Shown: positions 52,486-61,578 of the stretch, one piece after another | Numbering within the stretch: the first letter of the stretch is position 1 | How the letters are laid out: the number at the start of each line of letters is the position of its first letter | Assembly (NCBI GenBank): GCA_041694635.1 | Contig: JBDNHI010000202.1 | Location: 186,001-250,000 of the forward strand | Length of the DNA: 64,000 bases | From: UBA969 sp041694635 | Lineage (GTDB): Bacteria > Planctomycetota > Planctomycetia > Gemmatales > Gemmataceae | Direction of reading: 5' to 3' | The notes under the pieces: model-generated | What the model was told of the DNA's origin: nothing | The model's database searches: none | Seen by the model: the letters and a program-made list of their open reading frames with translations, nothing else | Program-made: the position numbers and the translations under genes

Positions 52486-53748
52486 ATGTTAAATCGTGCT
52501 AGATCATTTTTAATCGTAATCGTACTATGTATTGCTTTGTTATTTAAGTACCCGCAAACTGCGAGAGCTTTTTTTCAGGCAAAACCCTCTTTAAAAACCA
52601 TTGTTACTTTTAATTTTGTAACTGGGGACGAGGCTGTTAAAAACAAAATCAATGAAGTTTTGAAAAACCCTGCAAATGCTAAAAACCTTATTGAAGTGGC
52701 CCAAAAGTTATCCACAGAAGAATCTAAAAAACTTAATGGCAATTCTTATTGGCTTCTTGCAAGAATTGCACAAGAAATTCGTTTTGACGAAGCGGCCTCG
52801 AAGTTTTATAGTTTGTTTCTTGAAGATGCTAAGAAGTTAGGAAGTGGTCAAAAAATCGCATCGGGTTATAGTTCCTTAATTCAAATTCTTTTCGATGCCA
52901 AAAAATATAAAGAATGTGAGAAATCTTGTTCCGAATTTTTAGATCTTACTTTGGAAGATGAAGCAGCTTTTATACCTATTCTTAGATTAAAACCTGTTGT
53001 CTTTCGTCGCTTGGTTCTTTGTCAATCTCGACTTGGTGAAATTGATAAAGCGATCGAGCGGGTCGAAAAGCTTTATATTGATCAACCTGATAACTGGCTT
53101 AACCTTGAACTTAAGGCACGAATCTTAAGAGAGGCAGGTCGACCTGCAGATGCAGAAAAAACATACGAGGATCTTATAGAAAAAATTAAAGCCGATAAGC
53201 GTTTAGGTAAAGAAGAAAAAGAAGATTTTCTTGAAGAAATAAAATACACACTAAGTAATGTTTATATCGACCTTAAGAAAGTTGATAAGGCTGCCGAGAT
53301 TCTTAAGGCTTTAGTAGAAAAAAGCCCTGAAAACCCTACTTATTATAACGACTTAGGTTATATCTGGGCTGATAATAATTTAAATTTAGATGAGGCTGAA
53401 AAGCTGATTCGAAAAGCAATCGATATTGAAAGAAAGTTGCGCAAAAATATCAAAAATCTTAAGCCAGAATTCGACAAAGATAATTCCGCTTATCTTGATA
53501 GCCTTGCTTGGGTTCTTTACAAGAAAAAGGATTATGCAGAAGCTAAAAAACTTCTTATTGAAGCTATTAAAGATGAAGAAGGCCGTCACATTGAAATTAT
53601 GGATCATTTAGGCGATATTCACGCTGCATTAGGCGAAAAAAATGACGCTGATAAGGTGTGGAAAGAAGCTCTGAAATTTGCTACTTCAACGAAAAGGGAT
53701 CAAGATAAAAAGAAAGAAGTTGAAAAGAAATTAGAAAAGAATAAATAG
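52486..53748 (+). CDS. Secreted or membrane-anchored TPR protein
   Basis: The 420-residue protein starts with a signal or anchor (FLIVIVLCIALLFKYP, possible cut after ARA) and contains TPR units (LARIAQEIRFDEAASKFYSLFLE, DKAAEILKALVEKSPENPTYYNDLGYIWADNN, LAWVLYKKKDYAEAKKLLIEAI). The C-terminus is Lys/Glu-rich. AAAGGA precedes ATG 52486; the longer frame from 52417 is rejected. Resembles planctomycete tetratricopeptide proteins of unknown function. A hairpin terminator follows. Confidence 0.78.
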   Translation: MLNRARSFLIVIVLCIALLFKYPQTARAFFQAKPSLKTIVTFNFVTGDEAVKNKINEVLKNPANAKNLIEVAQKLSTEESKKLNGNSYWLLARIAQEIRFDEAASKFYSLFLEDAKKLGSGQKIASGYSSLIQILFDAKKYKECEKSCSEFLDLTLEDEAAFIPILRLKPVVFRRLVLCQSRLGEIDKAIERVEKLYIDQPDNWLNLELKARILREAGRPADAEKTYEDLIEKIKADKRLGKEEKEDFLEEIKYTLSNVYIDLKKVDKAAEILKALVEKSPENPTYYNDLGYIWADNNLNLDEAEKLIRKAIDIERKLRKNIKNLKPEFDKDNSAYLDSLAWVLYKKKDYAEAKKLLIEAIKDEEGRHIEIMDHLGDIHAALGEKNDADKVWKEALKFATSTKRDQDKKKEVEKKLEKNK

Positions 53749-53764
53749 CGATTGTAAACATATA

Positions 53765-53800
53765 AAAGCAGGGCATATATTTGTGCCCAGCTTTACTTTC
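53765..53800 (+). terminator. Probable intrinsic terminator after the TPR gene
   Basis: AAAGC-A-GGGC (53765-53774) and GCCC-A-GCTTT (53785-53794) form a 9-bp stem with one A/A mismatch and a 10-nt loop, followed by TTTACTTTC. It lies 17 nt after the TPR stop codon. Confidence 0.55.
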
Positions 53801-53861
53801 AAAATATAACGTCCTTGTTTCAAACAATTTGAATTATTCTAACAAGGTTCTTCTTTGATAC

Positions 53862-55085
53862 ATGAATTCTCCAGTTTCCATATTCTTTGATATTTCATTG
53901 CCCAATACTTCAACTTGGTTTTATTTTTCTTTGATTTTAGCTTGTGCTCTTTTTTTTAAATTTAATCGTCTGATTAGTTTTAGAAATTTTGACATTCTCT
54001 CCATCTTTTTCTTTATGCCAGGTCTACTTCTGCTTTTAGAAGGGCGCTATGATGAACGTACTTGTTTTTCATGGATGCTGATAAGTTGTCTTTTTTGGCT
54101 AATTCGTTGCCTATTTGATTTGGTTTTAGAAAGAAGACCGGTTTTTAAACCTAATCTTAATGTGCCTGGAATGTTGTTATTGGCTTTTGCTTTTTACTTT
54201 AGTTTACTAGCAGTGGCAATTCGTGAGCCAAATTTACCAGACCAAAGGCATTCTCGCCCTCAAACTCCTATTGATAAAATTCGAGAGCATGGCGAAAAAA
54301 TTATCGAAAACCGGGGGGGCGATACTCTTGATGTTTCTACTTTGCGACTTTGGGTAGAGCGAGGTTTAACTTTGTTTTGTCACCTTCTTATCGCAATTGG
54401 GTTGGTTCTAGTTTGTTGGTTTCATTACGAAGATTACCACCTCGGTTTTGCAAGTGCGACTCTTTATTTCTTATTACCTTATACTTATCTTATGATGCCA
54501 TACACTGGTTTAAAAATTGGAAGATGGGATCATTCTTGGCTAATGGCTTTAATGATATGGTCCCTTGTTTTTCATAAAAAACCGATAGTTTCAGGCATAC
54601 TTATGGGATTGTCTTTTGGAAGTTTGTTTTTTCCGCTCGTTTTATTGCCCCTTTGGCTTTCTTATTATTCCGATAAGGGGTTCTGGCGGTTCGTAATTTC
54701 TTCGTTCATTTCTTTCCTAATCAGCGGTCTTGTATTTCTTTTGGCTTATGGTGGTAATACTCAAGTTTTGGCTTCAACTTGGATGATTTCTGATTGGATT
54801 CCTTGGAAAGAACCTTTAAGCGATACACAAAGTTTTTGGCACGGTGTGCATTGGGCTTATCGTTTACCTGTTTTTATTCTCTTTATAATCTTGAGCTTTT
54901 CAGTTTATTTTTGGCCTACTCCTAAAACATTTGGAAATTTGATTGCATTGTCGGCTGCATTGCTTATTGGAATTCAGTTTTGGTATGCACATTTAGGGGG
55001 AGTTTATATTCTTTGGTATTTGCCTCTTTTAATTCTTGTGATTTTTAAACCAAGTATTGCCAACCAAGCGAAGCAACTCACTTAA
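53862..55085 (+). CDS. Multi-pass membrane protein, unknown function
   Basis: The 407-residue protein has about nine to ten membrane helices and a hydrophilic loop around residues 120-160 (PNLPDQRHSRPQTPIDKIREHGEKIIENRGGDTLDV in part). The arrangement, with HYEDYHLGFASATLYFLLPYTYLM and GRWDHSWLMALMIWSLVF, is reminiscent of GT-C glycosyltransferases, but I cannot point to a catalytic motif. It precedes a membrane-anchored phosphatase by 56 nt. Confidence 0.7.
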   Translation: MNSPVSIFFDISLPNTSTWFYFSLILACALFFKFNRLISFRNFDILSIFFFMPGLLLLLEGRYDERTCFSWMLISCLFWLIRCLFDLVLERRPVFKPNLNVPGMLLLAFAFYFSLLAVAIREPNLPDQRHSRPQTPIDKIREHGEKIIENRGGDTLDVSTLRLWVERGLTLFCHLLIAIGLVLVCWFHYEDYHLGFASATLYFLLPYTYLMMPYTGLKIGRWDHSWLMALMIWSLVFHKKPIVSGILMGLSFGSLFFPLVLLPLWLSYYSDKGFWRFVISSFISFLISGLVFLLAYGGNTQVLASTWMISDWIPWKEPLSDTQSFWHGVHWAYRLPVFILFIILSFSVYFWPTPKTFGNLIALSAALLIGIQFWYAHLGGVYILWYLPLLILVIFKPSIANQAKQLT

Positions 55086-55141
55086 AAGGTTTAAATTCTT
55101 GGTTTATTATTAATCAAATTTTTAAATTATGGATTGGAATT

Positions 55142-55714
55142 ATGATAATTGTTTACCGAATTTTCTCTATTGCATTTTTGCTTTTTGCTTTAATTATCCC
55201 ATCTTATTTTGCGAAATTTCAGCAAAAACAATTTCGAAACTTCAGAGTTGTTAAGAACGGTACTCTTTATCGTTGTGGTCAAATGACTCCAATAGGTATT
55301 AAAAAAATTATCGATGAATACCATATTAAAGCAATAGTTTCCCTTAGGGATTCTTACACTTCTGAAGTTTCGCCACCCGATGCGCAAGAGGAAGTTTTTG
55401 CCCGTGAATATGGGATAAGGTATTTAAGGCTAACGCCTAAAAAATGGGAAAATTCGGAAGGCGAACCTCCCGTGATGGATAATATTCGCCAGTATTTTAA
55501 GTTGCTTGATAATCAAGAAAATTATCCAGTTTTGGTCCACTGTTTTGCAGGTATTCATCGTACAGGTTCTTACTGCGCCTTGTATCGAATGCAATATGAA
55601 AAATGGTCAAACGAAAAAGCAATTTCTGAATTAAAGCGATTAGGCTATGATCAACTGGAAAGCGAAAAAGATGTATTTGGATTTTTAATGAATTATAAAC
55701 CAATACAACCATAA
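55142..55714 (+). CDS. Membrane-anchored dual-specificity/tyrosine phosphatase-like protein
   Basis: The 190-residue protein has one N-terminal membrane helix (YRIFSIAFLLFALIIPSYF) followed by a cysteine phosphatase domain. The P-loop is HCFAGIHRTG (HCX5R with Ser/Thr replaced by Thr-Gly) and the upstream general-acid region includes LRLTPKKWENSEG. NGTLYRCGQMTPIG and AIVSLRD are typical of the atypical dual-specificity phosphatases found in bacteria. The target (protein, inositol or nucleotide) is unknown. Its stop is 1 nt from the convergent glpK stop. Confidence 0.85.
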   Translation: MIIVYRIFSIAFLLFALIIPSYFAKFQQKQFRNFRVVKNGTLYRCGQMTPIGIKKIIDEYHIKAIVSLRDSYTSEVSPPDAQEEVFAREYGIRYLRLTPKKWENSEGEPPVMDNIRQYFKLLDNQENYPVLVHCFAGIHRTGSYCALYRMQYEKWSNEKAISELKRLGYDQLESEKDVFGFLMNYKPIQP

Positions 55715-55715
55715 A

Positions 55716-57215
55716 TTACAACGTGCTATAAAATTGGGCAAGAGAATTAATTGCTTTTTTCCAACGCTCGCGATTTTTATTTCGAGTTTCTCGAGTAAGT
55801 ACGGGAGAATAAGATTTGTTACTTTGTAAATTTGGATTGTTAAAATCTGCAAGTTTCATAATTCCCGATCCAATTCCAGCAAGAATTCCAGCTCCTATTG
55901 CTGTCATTTCTTCATCACTACTTTTTTGAATGTTTGTTCCTATCGTATCCGCTAAAATTTGATTGAAAAAATTATTCGAAGTCATTCCACCATCAATGGC
56001 TAAAGTTAAAAGAGGTCTGGATGAGTTTTTTTCTATTGCTTCAACCAAATCTGATACTTGCTGAGCTACGCCTTCGAGTGATGCCTTGGTAATTTCTTTT
56101 CTAGTAGTTTTCCTACTAAGTCCAAGAATTGTGCCCTTGAAATCGCTATTCCAATAGGGGCAACCCAACCCAGTAAGTGATGGGATGAAAATAACTTCTG
56201 AGTTGATGTCGGCCGAGGATGCGAAGGATTCTGAATTTTTGGAATTATCGAAAAAGTTTACGCTATCACGCAACCATTGAACCACTGCCCCTGCAATAAA
56301 AACACTTCCTTCTAGGCAATATTGTAGCTCATTCCCAGTCGTTGCTGCAAGTGTTGTCAATAAGCCAGATTCACTTGTTATTGGTTTATTACCTGTGTGA
56401 CTTAAAAGAAACGCACCCGTACCAAAAGTACATTTTGCTTGCCCTAATGAATGGCAACGGTGCCCTACTAAAGATGCTTGCTGATCACCTGCGACTCCCG
56501 TAATAGGAATTCCATCGGGAAGGAAATAAAGGCCGCTAGTAACTCCGAAATTGGAAACACTAGGTTTAATTTCTGGCAGTATATTTAATGGAATGTTGAA
56601 ATCACTTAGTAATTCGTTATCCCAATTACCCTGAAAAATATTCATCAATAAGGTTCGAGATGCGTTGGTGTGATCGGTGTAAAAAGATTTTGTTCCAGAA
56701 AACTTCCAGATCAGAAAGGTATCGATGGTTCCAGCGTTGATGTTATTATTGATGCAAAGATTTCTTTTGGGGTCATACTTATCAAGAATCCATTTGATTT
56801 TAGTCGCAGAAAAATAAGGGTTTAAAATTAAGCCAGTTTTGGACCTTATTTTAGCATCAAAGATTTGCTTGTTTTTACAAAAATCAGCGGTCCGAGTGTC
56901 TTGCCAAACGATTGCATTATGAAAAGGTTTTCCATTTGACCTATTCCAAACTACGGTAGTTTCTCTTTGGTTTGTGATTCCAATTGAAGTAATACATTTA
57001 AAAAGTGCAGGGTATTTTTCCTTGAGTTGAATAATGCAGATTGTTACACTTTCCCAGATTTGATCTGCATTATGTTCAACCCAATCTGTTTTAGGGTAGA
57101 TTTGCTTTACAACTTCGCTTGCCATCCCCACGATAGTAGATTCAGAATCAAGTAACACTGCCCGAGTCGATGTTGTGCCTTGGTCGATAACAAGAATAAT
57201 AGGATTCGAATTCAT
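55716..57215 (-). CDS. glpK: Glycerol kinase
   Basis: The 499-residue FGGY kinase phosphorylates glycerol. It has DQGTTSTRA (about 10-18), NQRETTVVWNRSNGKPFHNAIVWQDTRT, AGDQQASLVGH, GTGAFLLSHTG, GCPYWNSDFKGTILGL and AIDGGMTSNNFFNQ. Length is as in E. coli. No glpF or glpD is adjacent; the only aquaglyceroporin in the window is 40 kb away behind an ArsR-type gene. Confidence 0.94.
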   Translation of the reverse strand: MNSNPIILVIDQGTTSTRAVLLDSESTIVGMASEVVKQIYPKTDWVEHNADQIWESVTICIIQLKEKYPALFKCITSIGITNQRETTVVWNRSNGKPFHNAIVWQDTRTADFCKNKQIFDAKIRSKTGLILNPYFSATKIKWILDKYDPKRNLCINNNINAGTIDTFLIWKFSGTKSFYTDHTNASRTLLMNIFQGNWDNELLSDFNIPLNILPEIKPSVSNFGVTSGLYFLPDGIPITGVAGDQQASLVGHRCHSLGQAKCTFGTGAFLLSHTGNKPITSESGLLTTLAATTGNELQYCLEGSVFIAGAVVQWLRDSVNFFDNSKNSESFASSADINSEVIFIPSLTGLGCPYWNSDFKGTILGLSRKTTRKEITKASLEGVAQQVSDLVEAIEKNSSRPLLTLAIDGGMTSNNFFNQILADTIGTNIQKSSDEEMTAIGAGILAGIGSGIMKLADFNNPNLQSNKSYSPVLTRETRNKNRERWKKAINSLAQFYSTL

Positions 57216-57317
57216 AATGGTTTATAGTCCATAAAGGGGGTGGAAAAAATAAGATAGAATTAGATTAAATGTTTAAAGGAATGATGCGAAACTAATTTTT
57301 AAAAAAAACGGTTTAAA

Positions 57318-58430
57318 ATGGGAAGAAGATTGAATGTTGCTGGATTTAGCTGGGCGATGGCTTTTGGTGCCTTGGCGACCCTCGCGTCCCTTTCGATGGA
57401 AAAGGCAGGGGCATCGAGATTAGAAATTGGATTGCATAGCTCGGCCTATTATTTAAGTATTGCTTTGGGATCCATTTGTATGACCCGATTAATCCGGTTG
57501 TTTGGGAATTTCACGATAATTTTTGGACTTCTGGGGGTGTTTTTAAGTTGTTCTTTTTTTGGTTTTGTTAACCTGCCAAGTGATTGGTTATTTCTTCGTT
57601 TTTTAAATGGTTTTTGCACCGCTTGCACTTTAGTTCCACTTGAGACCTTGGTTTACCAAAATGCTGAAATCTCAGAAAAAGCAAAAATATTTGGGTTCTT
57701 TGAATTATGTCTTTCAGCAGGGGCAGGAATTGGTGGAAGTCTTGCGCCCTTATTGGAATCGTTTCAGCAAAATTCTGGATATGTATTCTTTGGATTTTTT
57801 CCCTTAATAGGGGTTATAGCATTATTGCCAATTCAAATTAAAATTGCTAACGCGATGGAACTTGAGTCGGTTAGTTTTTCAGAAATAAAGAAATTATATA
57901 TTTGGTATTTTACAGCCTTTACTCAAGGATTTATAGAAGGCGGATTATTATCTTACCTTGGTGTTTTGATTTTAAGTATGGGTTTCACGACCGACCGAAT
58001 TTCAATTATTTTTAGCAGTATGTTTGCCGGTGTAATTTGTTCTATGTTATTTATTACGCGCCTTGCCGATGCAGTTGGATTTAAAAAAGTTTTACTTTTA
58101 ACGCATTTTATTTCGTTTTTTGCTTTGGTATTTATGGGTTTTAGTACTTCACTTCCAATTCTTATTTTACTTGTATTTTTTGTCGGTCTGACTTGCGGAG
58201 GCCAGTATGCAATAGCACTAGCTTCCCTTGGTTCATTAGTAGACAGTAAAAAACAACCATCTGCAAATGCAATGTACCTGACCTTGAATTGTGCGGGTAG
58301 TGTTGTTGGGCCATTGGTTATGGGATTGCTACAAAATAGTGGGTTTACTATTTCGATTTTTTTTGTTGCTGCAGGGCCAATTTTCATATTACTCCTTGTT
58401 TGGTTTGTTATTTTCTGTTGCTATAAATGA
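57318..58430 (+). CDS. MFS transporter
   Basis: The 370-residue protein has about eleven to twelve membrane helices. Between helices 2 and 3 is MTRLIRLFGNFTIIFG, and the second half begins FTQGFIEGGLLSYLGVLILSMGFTTDRISIIFS, both in keeping with the major facilitator superfamily (sugar or drug efflux type). It is short for the family, with little C-terminal tail. Substrate unknown. Divergent from glpK; a YkgJ-type gene follows after 56 nt. Confidence 0.8.
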   Translation: MGRRLNVAGFSWAMAFGALATLASLSMEKAGASRLEIGLHSSAYYLSIALGSICMTRLIRLFGNFTIIFGLLGVFLSCSFFGFVNLPSDWLFLRFLNGFCTACTLVPLETLVYQNAEISEKAKIFGFFELCLSAGAGIGGSLAPLLESFQQNSGYVFFGFFPLIGVIALLPIQIKIANAMELESVSFSEIKKLYIWYFTAFTQGFIEGGLLSYLGVLILSMGFTTDRISIIFSSMFAGVICSMLFITRLADAVGFKKVLLLTHFISFFALVFMGFSTSLPILILLVFFVGLTCGGQYAIALASLGSLVDSKKQPSANAMYLTLNCAGSVVGPLVMGLLQNSGFTISIFFVAAGPIFILLLVWFVIFCCYK

Positions 58431-58486
58431 AAGAGTAAAGCGGTTTTGATTCAACTATTCGTTAAATACAAAGAAATGAAGATTTG

Positions 58487-59770
58487 ATGAGAAGAAACAT
58501 AGAAAAGATTAATTTGCCCCTAATCCAAAATTGGGATTGCCACGCTTGTGGTACCTGTTGCAAGGAATATCTAGTTACTTTAAGTGATGATGAAGTACAA
58601 AAAATTGATGGCCAAATGTGGGATGTAAAAAGAGATCTTGGCGGATTTGCGCCTTACAAAAAATCTGGGTTTTTTAAAAATAAAGTTCTTTTGAATCATC
58701 GGCCTGATGGTAGCTGTGTTTTTCTTGGAGAAAATAATCTCTGCAAAATCCATTCCAAATTCGGACTTGAAGCAAAACCCCTTCCCTGCCAAGTTTTTCC
58801 TTATATTTTAATTCCCACAGGAAAGGAGTGGTCCGTTGGTATTAGGTATGCTTGCCCATCTTCGGCACGAAATCTTGGAACCCCAGTTGCTGACCAAAGT
58901 AAAACAATCGAAGAGTTCAAGGATAAGCTTGTTGAAAGAGAAAAATTTACCATTACTCTTGCTGAAAATAAAGTAAGACCACTTTTGTCTGATGCACAGT
59001 CTTCAAATTGGGATGTAATTTATAGTATTCGTAATAAGTTAGGCGAGATTCTAGAAAATGAAAATAATAATATTGGTCTTGCCCTAAGGCGTTGCGCTTC
59101 TTTGGCTAATGAATTAAAAGCCACTAGTATGGAAAAGCTTGAATTAAAGCAGGTGGTTGAATTTCTAGATATTTTTGGCAAGCTTACTATTTCAGATGTT
59201 CCTGTAGATGCTTTTTCAGTAAACCCGCCTAGTTGGATTGGAAGAGTATTATTTCGTCAAGCTTGTGCATTATTTACTCGAAAAGACCACGGTCCGAACC
59301 GTGGGATAGCAAATCGTGGAAGGATTGCGCTTTTAAAAGCTGCTGTGCAATTTGCCAAGGGTACGGGTGCGGTACCAAAATTAAACTATTGGACTTCAGA
59401 TACCACTTTTGAAAATATTGAAGCAACTCGCTGGGAATTAGATCAAGAATCGACAGAGCTTATGAAAAGATATTATCTGGTAAAGGTAGAGTCATTGCAA
59501 TTTTTTGGGGCCTCGAATTTTGGCATTCCATTTTGGGAAGGGTTAAATATTTTATTACTAACTTACCCCATAATAATTTGGGCGGCTTTGTCTCAATCTG
59601 ATTCTGAACCTATGGTTGTTAAAATACAGCGTGCTATTTCCCTAGTGGATGATCATTTTGGCTTTAACAAAATTTTGGGAGGAATCCGTCAACGATATGG
59701 GTTCAATATTCTTGGGCAAAGAAATGAAACAGAAAAACTAATTGCTTGGTATTCAAGACCAGCTATTTAG
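58487..59770 (+). CDS. YkgJ-family cysteine-cluster protein
   Basis: The 427-residue protein has the YkgJ/CxxCxxCC cluster at its N-terminus: CHACGTCCKEYLVTLS, then CVFLGENNLCKIHSKFGLEAKPLPCQVFPY. Eight conserved cysteines suggest zinc or Fe-S binding. The remaining about 300 residues are helical and not recognised; this is much longer than the minimal YkgJ protein (about 110 residues). ATG 58487 is used. Function unknown. Convergent with lexA (10 nt apart). Confidence 0.82.
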   Translation: MRRNIEKINLPLIQNWDCHACGTCCKEYLVTLSDDEVQKIDGQMWDVKRDLGGFAPYKKSGFFKNKVLLNHRPDGSCVFLGENNLCKIHSKFGLEAKPLPCQVFPYILIPTGKEWSVGIRYACPSSARNLGTPVADQSKTIEEFKDKLVEREKFTITLAENKVRPLLSDAQSSNWDVIYSIRNKLGEILENENNNIGLALRRCASLANELKATSMEKLELKQVVEFLDIFGKLTISDVPVDAFSVNPPSWIGRVLFRQACALFTRKDHGPNRGIANRGRIALLKAAVQFAKGTGAVPKLNYWTSDTTFENIEATRWELDQESTELMKRYYLVKVESLQFFGASNFGIPFWEGLNILLLTYPIIIWAALSQSDSEPMVVKIQRAISLVDDHFGFNKILGGIRQRYGFNILGQRNETEKLIAWYSRPAI

Positions 59771-59780
59771 TCCGATTCGG

Positions 59781-60389
59781 TTAACATTTTCTAAGAACAC
59801 CTGCAAGAATACCTAATATTTTTGCATCACTTCCCGTTTGAATAATAATAGGGTTCATCGAACTATTGCAGGGCTCAAGTCGGATTTGACCTCGATCTGA
59901 AAAAAATCGCTTCAAGGTTACTTCGTGATCTATCATTGCAACTACTCGCTCGCCATTAATTGCAGTTTCTTGTTTTTTTACAACAATGAAGTCGCCATCT
60001 TGAATGTGATCTTCAATCATAGAATAGCCACGAACCTGTAAAACAAAATTATTTTCACCCGCGAACATAGCTTCCAGGTCAAAGGTTTCATCTTGTGGAA
60101 TGGCTTGAATCGGGGAACCTGCAGCAACAAGCCCCATCAATGGAAGGCCTTTTTTGTTATTATTGTTATGAAGAAGGCTTATAGCTCTTGCAGAAAACCC
60201 TTCGCGTAAAATAAACCTTTTTTTTTCTAAGGCTTTTAGATGGCACATCACCCCGTTAGGGGATTTTATTCCAAAGTTAATGCCTATTTCCCGAACTGTC
60301 GGGCCATAGCCTCTCCTTTCGATTTTTTCTTTAATAAACTGGTAAATTTCTTTTTGTCGTTGGGTAAGTCGATCTGGCTCGGAAGACAT
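59781..60389 (-). CDS. lexA: LexA repressor
   Basis: The 202-residue protein represses SOS genes and cuts itself when activated by RecA. It has the N-terminal winged helix (LTQRQKEIYQFIKEKIERRGYGPTVREIG, in part), the self-cleavage site Ala90-Gly91 (VAAGSP), Ser123 in GYSMIEDHI and Lys160 in VTLKRFF. AAGGAG lies 6 nt before the ATG. Its upstream region holds a near-perfect palindrome that is a candidate autoregulatory operator. Confidence 0.95.
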   Translation of the reverse strand: MSSEPDRLTQRQKEIYQFIKEKIERRGYGPTVREIGINFGIKSPNGVMCHLKALEKKRFILREGFSARAISLLHNNNNKKGLPLMGLVAAGSPIQAIPQDETFDLEAMFAGENNFVLQVRGYSMIEDHIQDGDFIVVKKQETAINGERVVAMIDHEVTLKRFFSDRGQIRLEPCNSSMNPIIIQTGSDAKILGILAGVLRKC

Positions 60390-60411
60390 TAAAAACTCCT
60401 TATACTGAACT

Positions 60412-60447
60412 TTAGTACAATATACATTAGTATATGTAATGTACTAA
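60412..60447. promoter_or_regulatory. Candidate LexA operator between lexA and trpD
   Basis: Arms TTAGTATAT (60427-60435) and ATGTACTAA (60439-60447) form a 9-bp inverted repeat with one mismatch and a 3-nt centre. A further half-site, TTAGTAC, lies at 60412-60418. On the lexA strand the core includes a TATACT -10-like box. Related words (GTAC, TATACTA, AATGTATA) occur before dnaE2. It would control lexA and may also affect trpD. Confidence 0.5.
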
Positions 60448-60542
60448 TTTTAAAATACAAGGCTAAATTGTCAATTTTCAGCTTTTGTCCAACCCAAAAA
60501 CATCCTTATATTAGTTACTACCCATTTATTTTTGAGGTTAAT

Positions 60543-61562
60543 TTGGCAGAAAATATTCAAAATTCGTTTTTTAAAAATCTTTTTGAGGCAAAATCCTTTG
60601 ATATTTCTCTAGGAATTGTTCTTTTTGAAGACCTTTTAGATGGAAAATTAAACGATATTCAGGCTGCTGCTTTTCTTACAGCTTTGGCTGCTTTTCCTGA
60701 TAATCCTGACTTTCTTGCTAAGGCTGCTTTGCAAGTCCTTAAAAGAGGACAAAAGCTTCCTTCTTACCCTCATTCTTATGCTTTTGATACCTGTGGTACA
60801 GGTGGGGACTATTCTTCTTCTTTTAATATTTCTACAACCGTCGCCTTTATTATTGCAGCTTGTGGAGTTCCCGTGATTAAGCACGGAAATCGTTCTTCTA
60901 CTAGTAATTCTGGAAGTTCGGATGTGCTGCAGTATTTGGGTATTTCGATAGATTTTTCACCTGAAGTTTCTGAAAAAGCATTAAAGGAAGTGGGCATTTG
61001 CTTTTGTTTTGCCCCTCAGTATTACCCATTTTTAAAGAACTTAGCTCCGATTCGGAAAACGCTTGGCTTTCGCACGATATTTAATCAAATTGGCCCTTTG
61101 GTTAACCCGGGAGGCGCTAAAACTCACCTCCTCGGCGTTAGCCGATTTGATTTCCTTGACCTTTTCGCTAATGCCTTGTTGCAAATGGGAAAAGAAGGAA
61201 TTGTGGTTTGTGGAGGAAATAAACTAGATGAAGTTGTATTAGACGCACCTAACGAAATACGGTTGATTAAAAATGGTTCGATTACTTCAAAAACTTTGGT
61301 TCAAACTGATTTTGGATTAGAAAAAGTGTCATTGAATGAGATAAAAGTTGATTCAATTAAAGAAAGTGCTGGCATTATTCAACAAATCTTTGATGGTAAA
61401 TTTATACCCGCAAGGGAAGTCGTTCTTGCTAATTCAGCTTTGGCTCTTTTGGCAGCTGGCAAAGTTTCCAATGTACTTGAAGGTGTAGAAATGGCACGAA
61501 GTGTAATCGATCAAGGTAAGGTCAAATACATTTTTGAAAAGCTAAAAACATTTAGTTGCTAG
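60543..61562 (+). CDS. trpD: Anthranilate phosphoribosyltransferase
   Basis: TrpD joins anthranilate and PRPP in tryptophan synthesis. The 339-residue protein from TTG 60543 has the helical N-terminal domain (LNDIQAAAFLTALAAF), the PRPP-binding FDTCGTGGD, KHGNRSSTSNSGSSDVL and GFRTIFNQIGPLVNPGG. TTG 60543 is chosen over TTG 60468 because GAGG lies just upstream, the length fits the family (about 340), and the longer form overlaps the lexA operator region. No other trp gene is adjacent. Confidence 0.9.
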   Translation: MAENIQNSFFKNLFEAKSFDISLGIVLFEDLLDGKLNDIQAAAFLTALAAFPDNPDFLAKAALQVLKRGQKLPSYPHSYAFDTCGTGGDYSSSFNISTTVAFIIAACGVPVIKHGNRSSTSNSGSSDVLQYLGISIDFSPEVSEKALKEVGICFCFAPQYYPFLKNLAPIRKTLGFRTIFNQIGPLVNPGGAKTHLLGVSRFDFLDLFANALLQMGKEGIVVCGGNKLDEVVLDAPNEIRLIKNGSITSKTLVQTDFGLEKVSLNEIKVDSIKESAGIIQQIFDGKFIPAREVVLANSALALLAAGKVSNVLEGVEMARSVIDQGKVKYIFEKLKTFSC

Positions 61563-61578
61563 TTGCAAACAGCAAAAA

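Noticed and set aside
52709..52718. DnaA-box-like TTATCCACA
   Set aside because: A single copy inside a coding region with no cluster of boxes or nearby dnaA; not evidence for an origin despite yidC-mnmE in the window.
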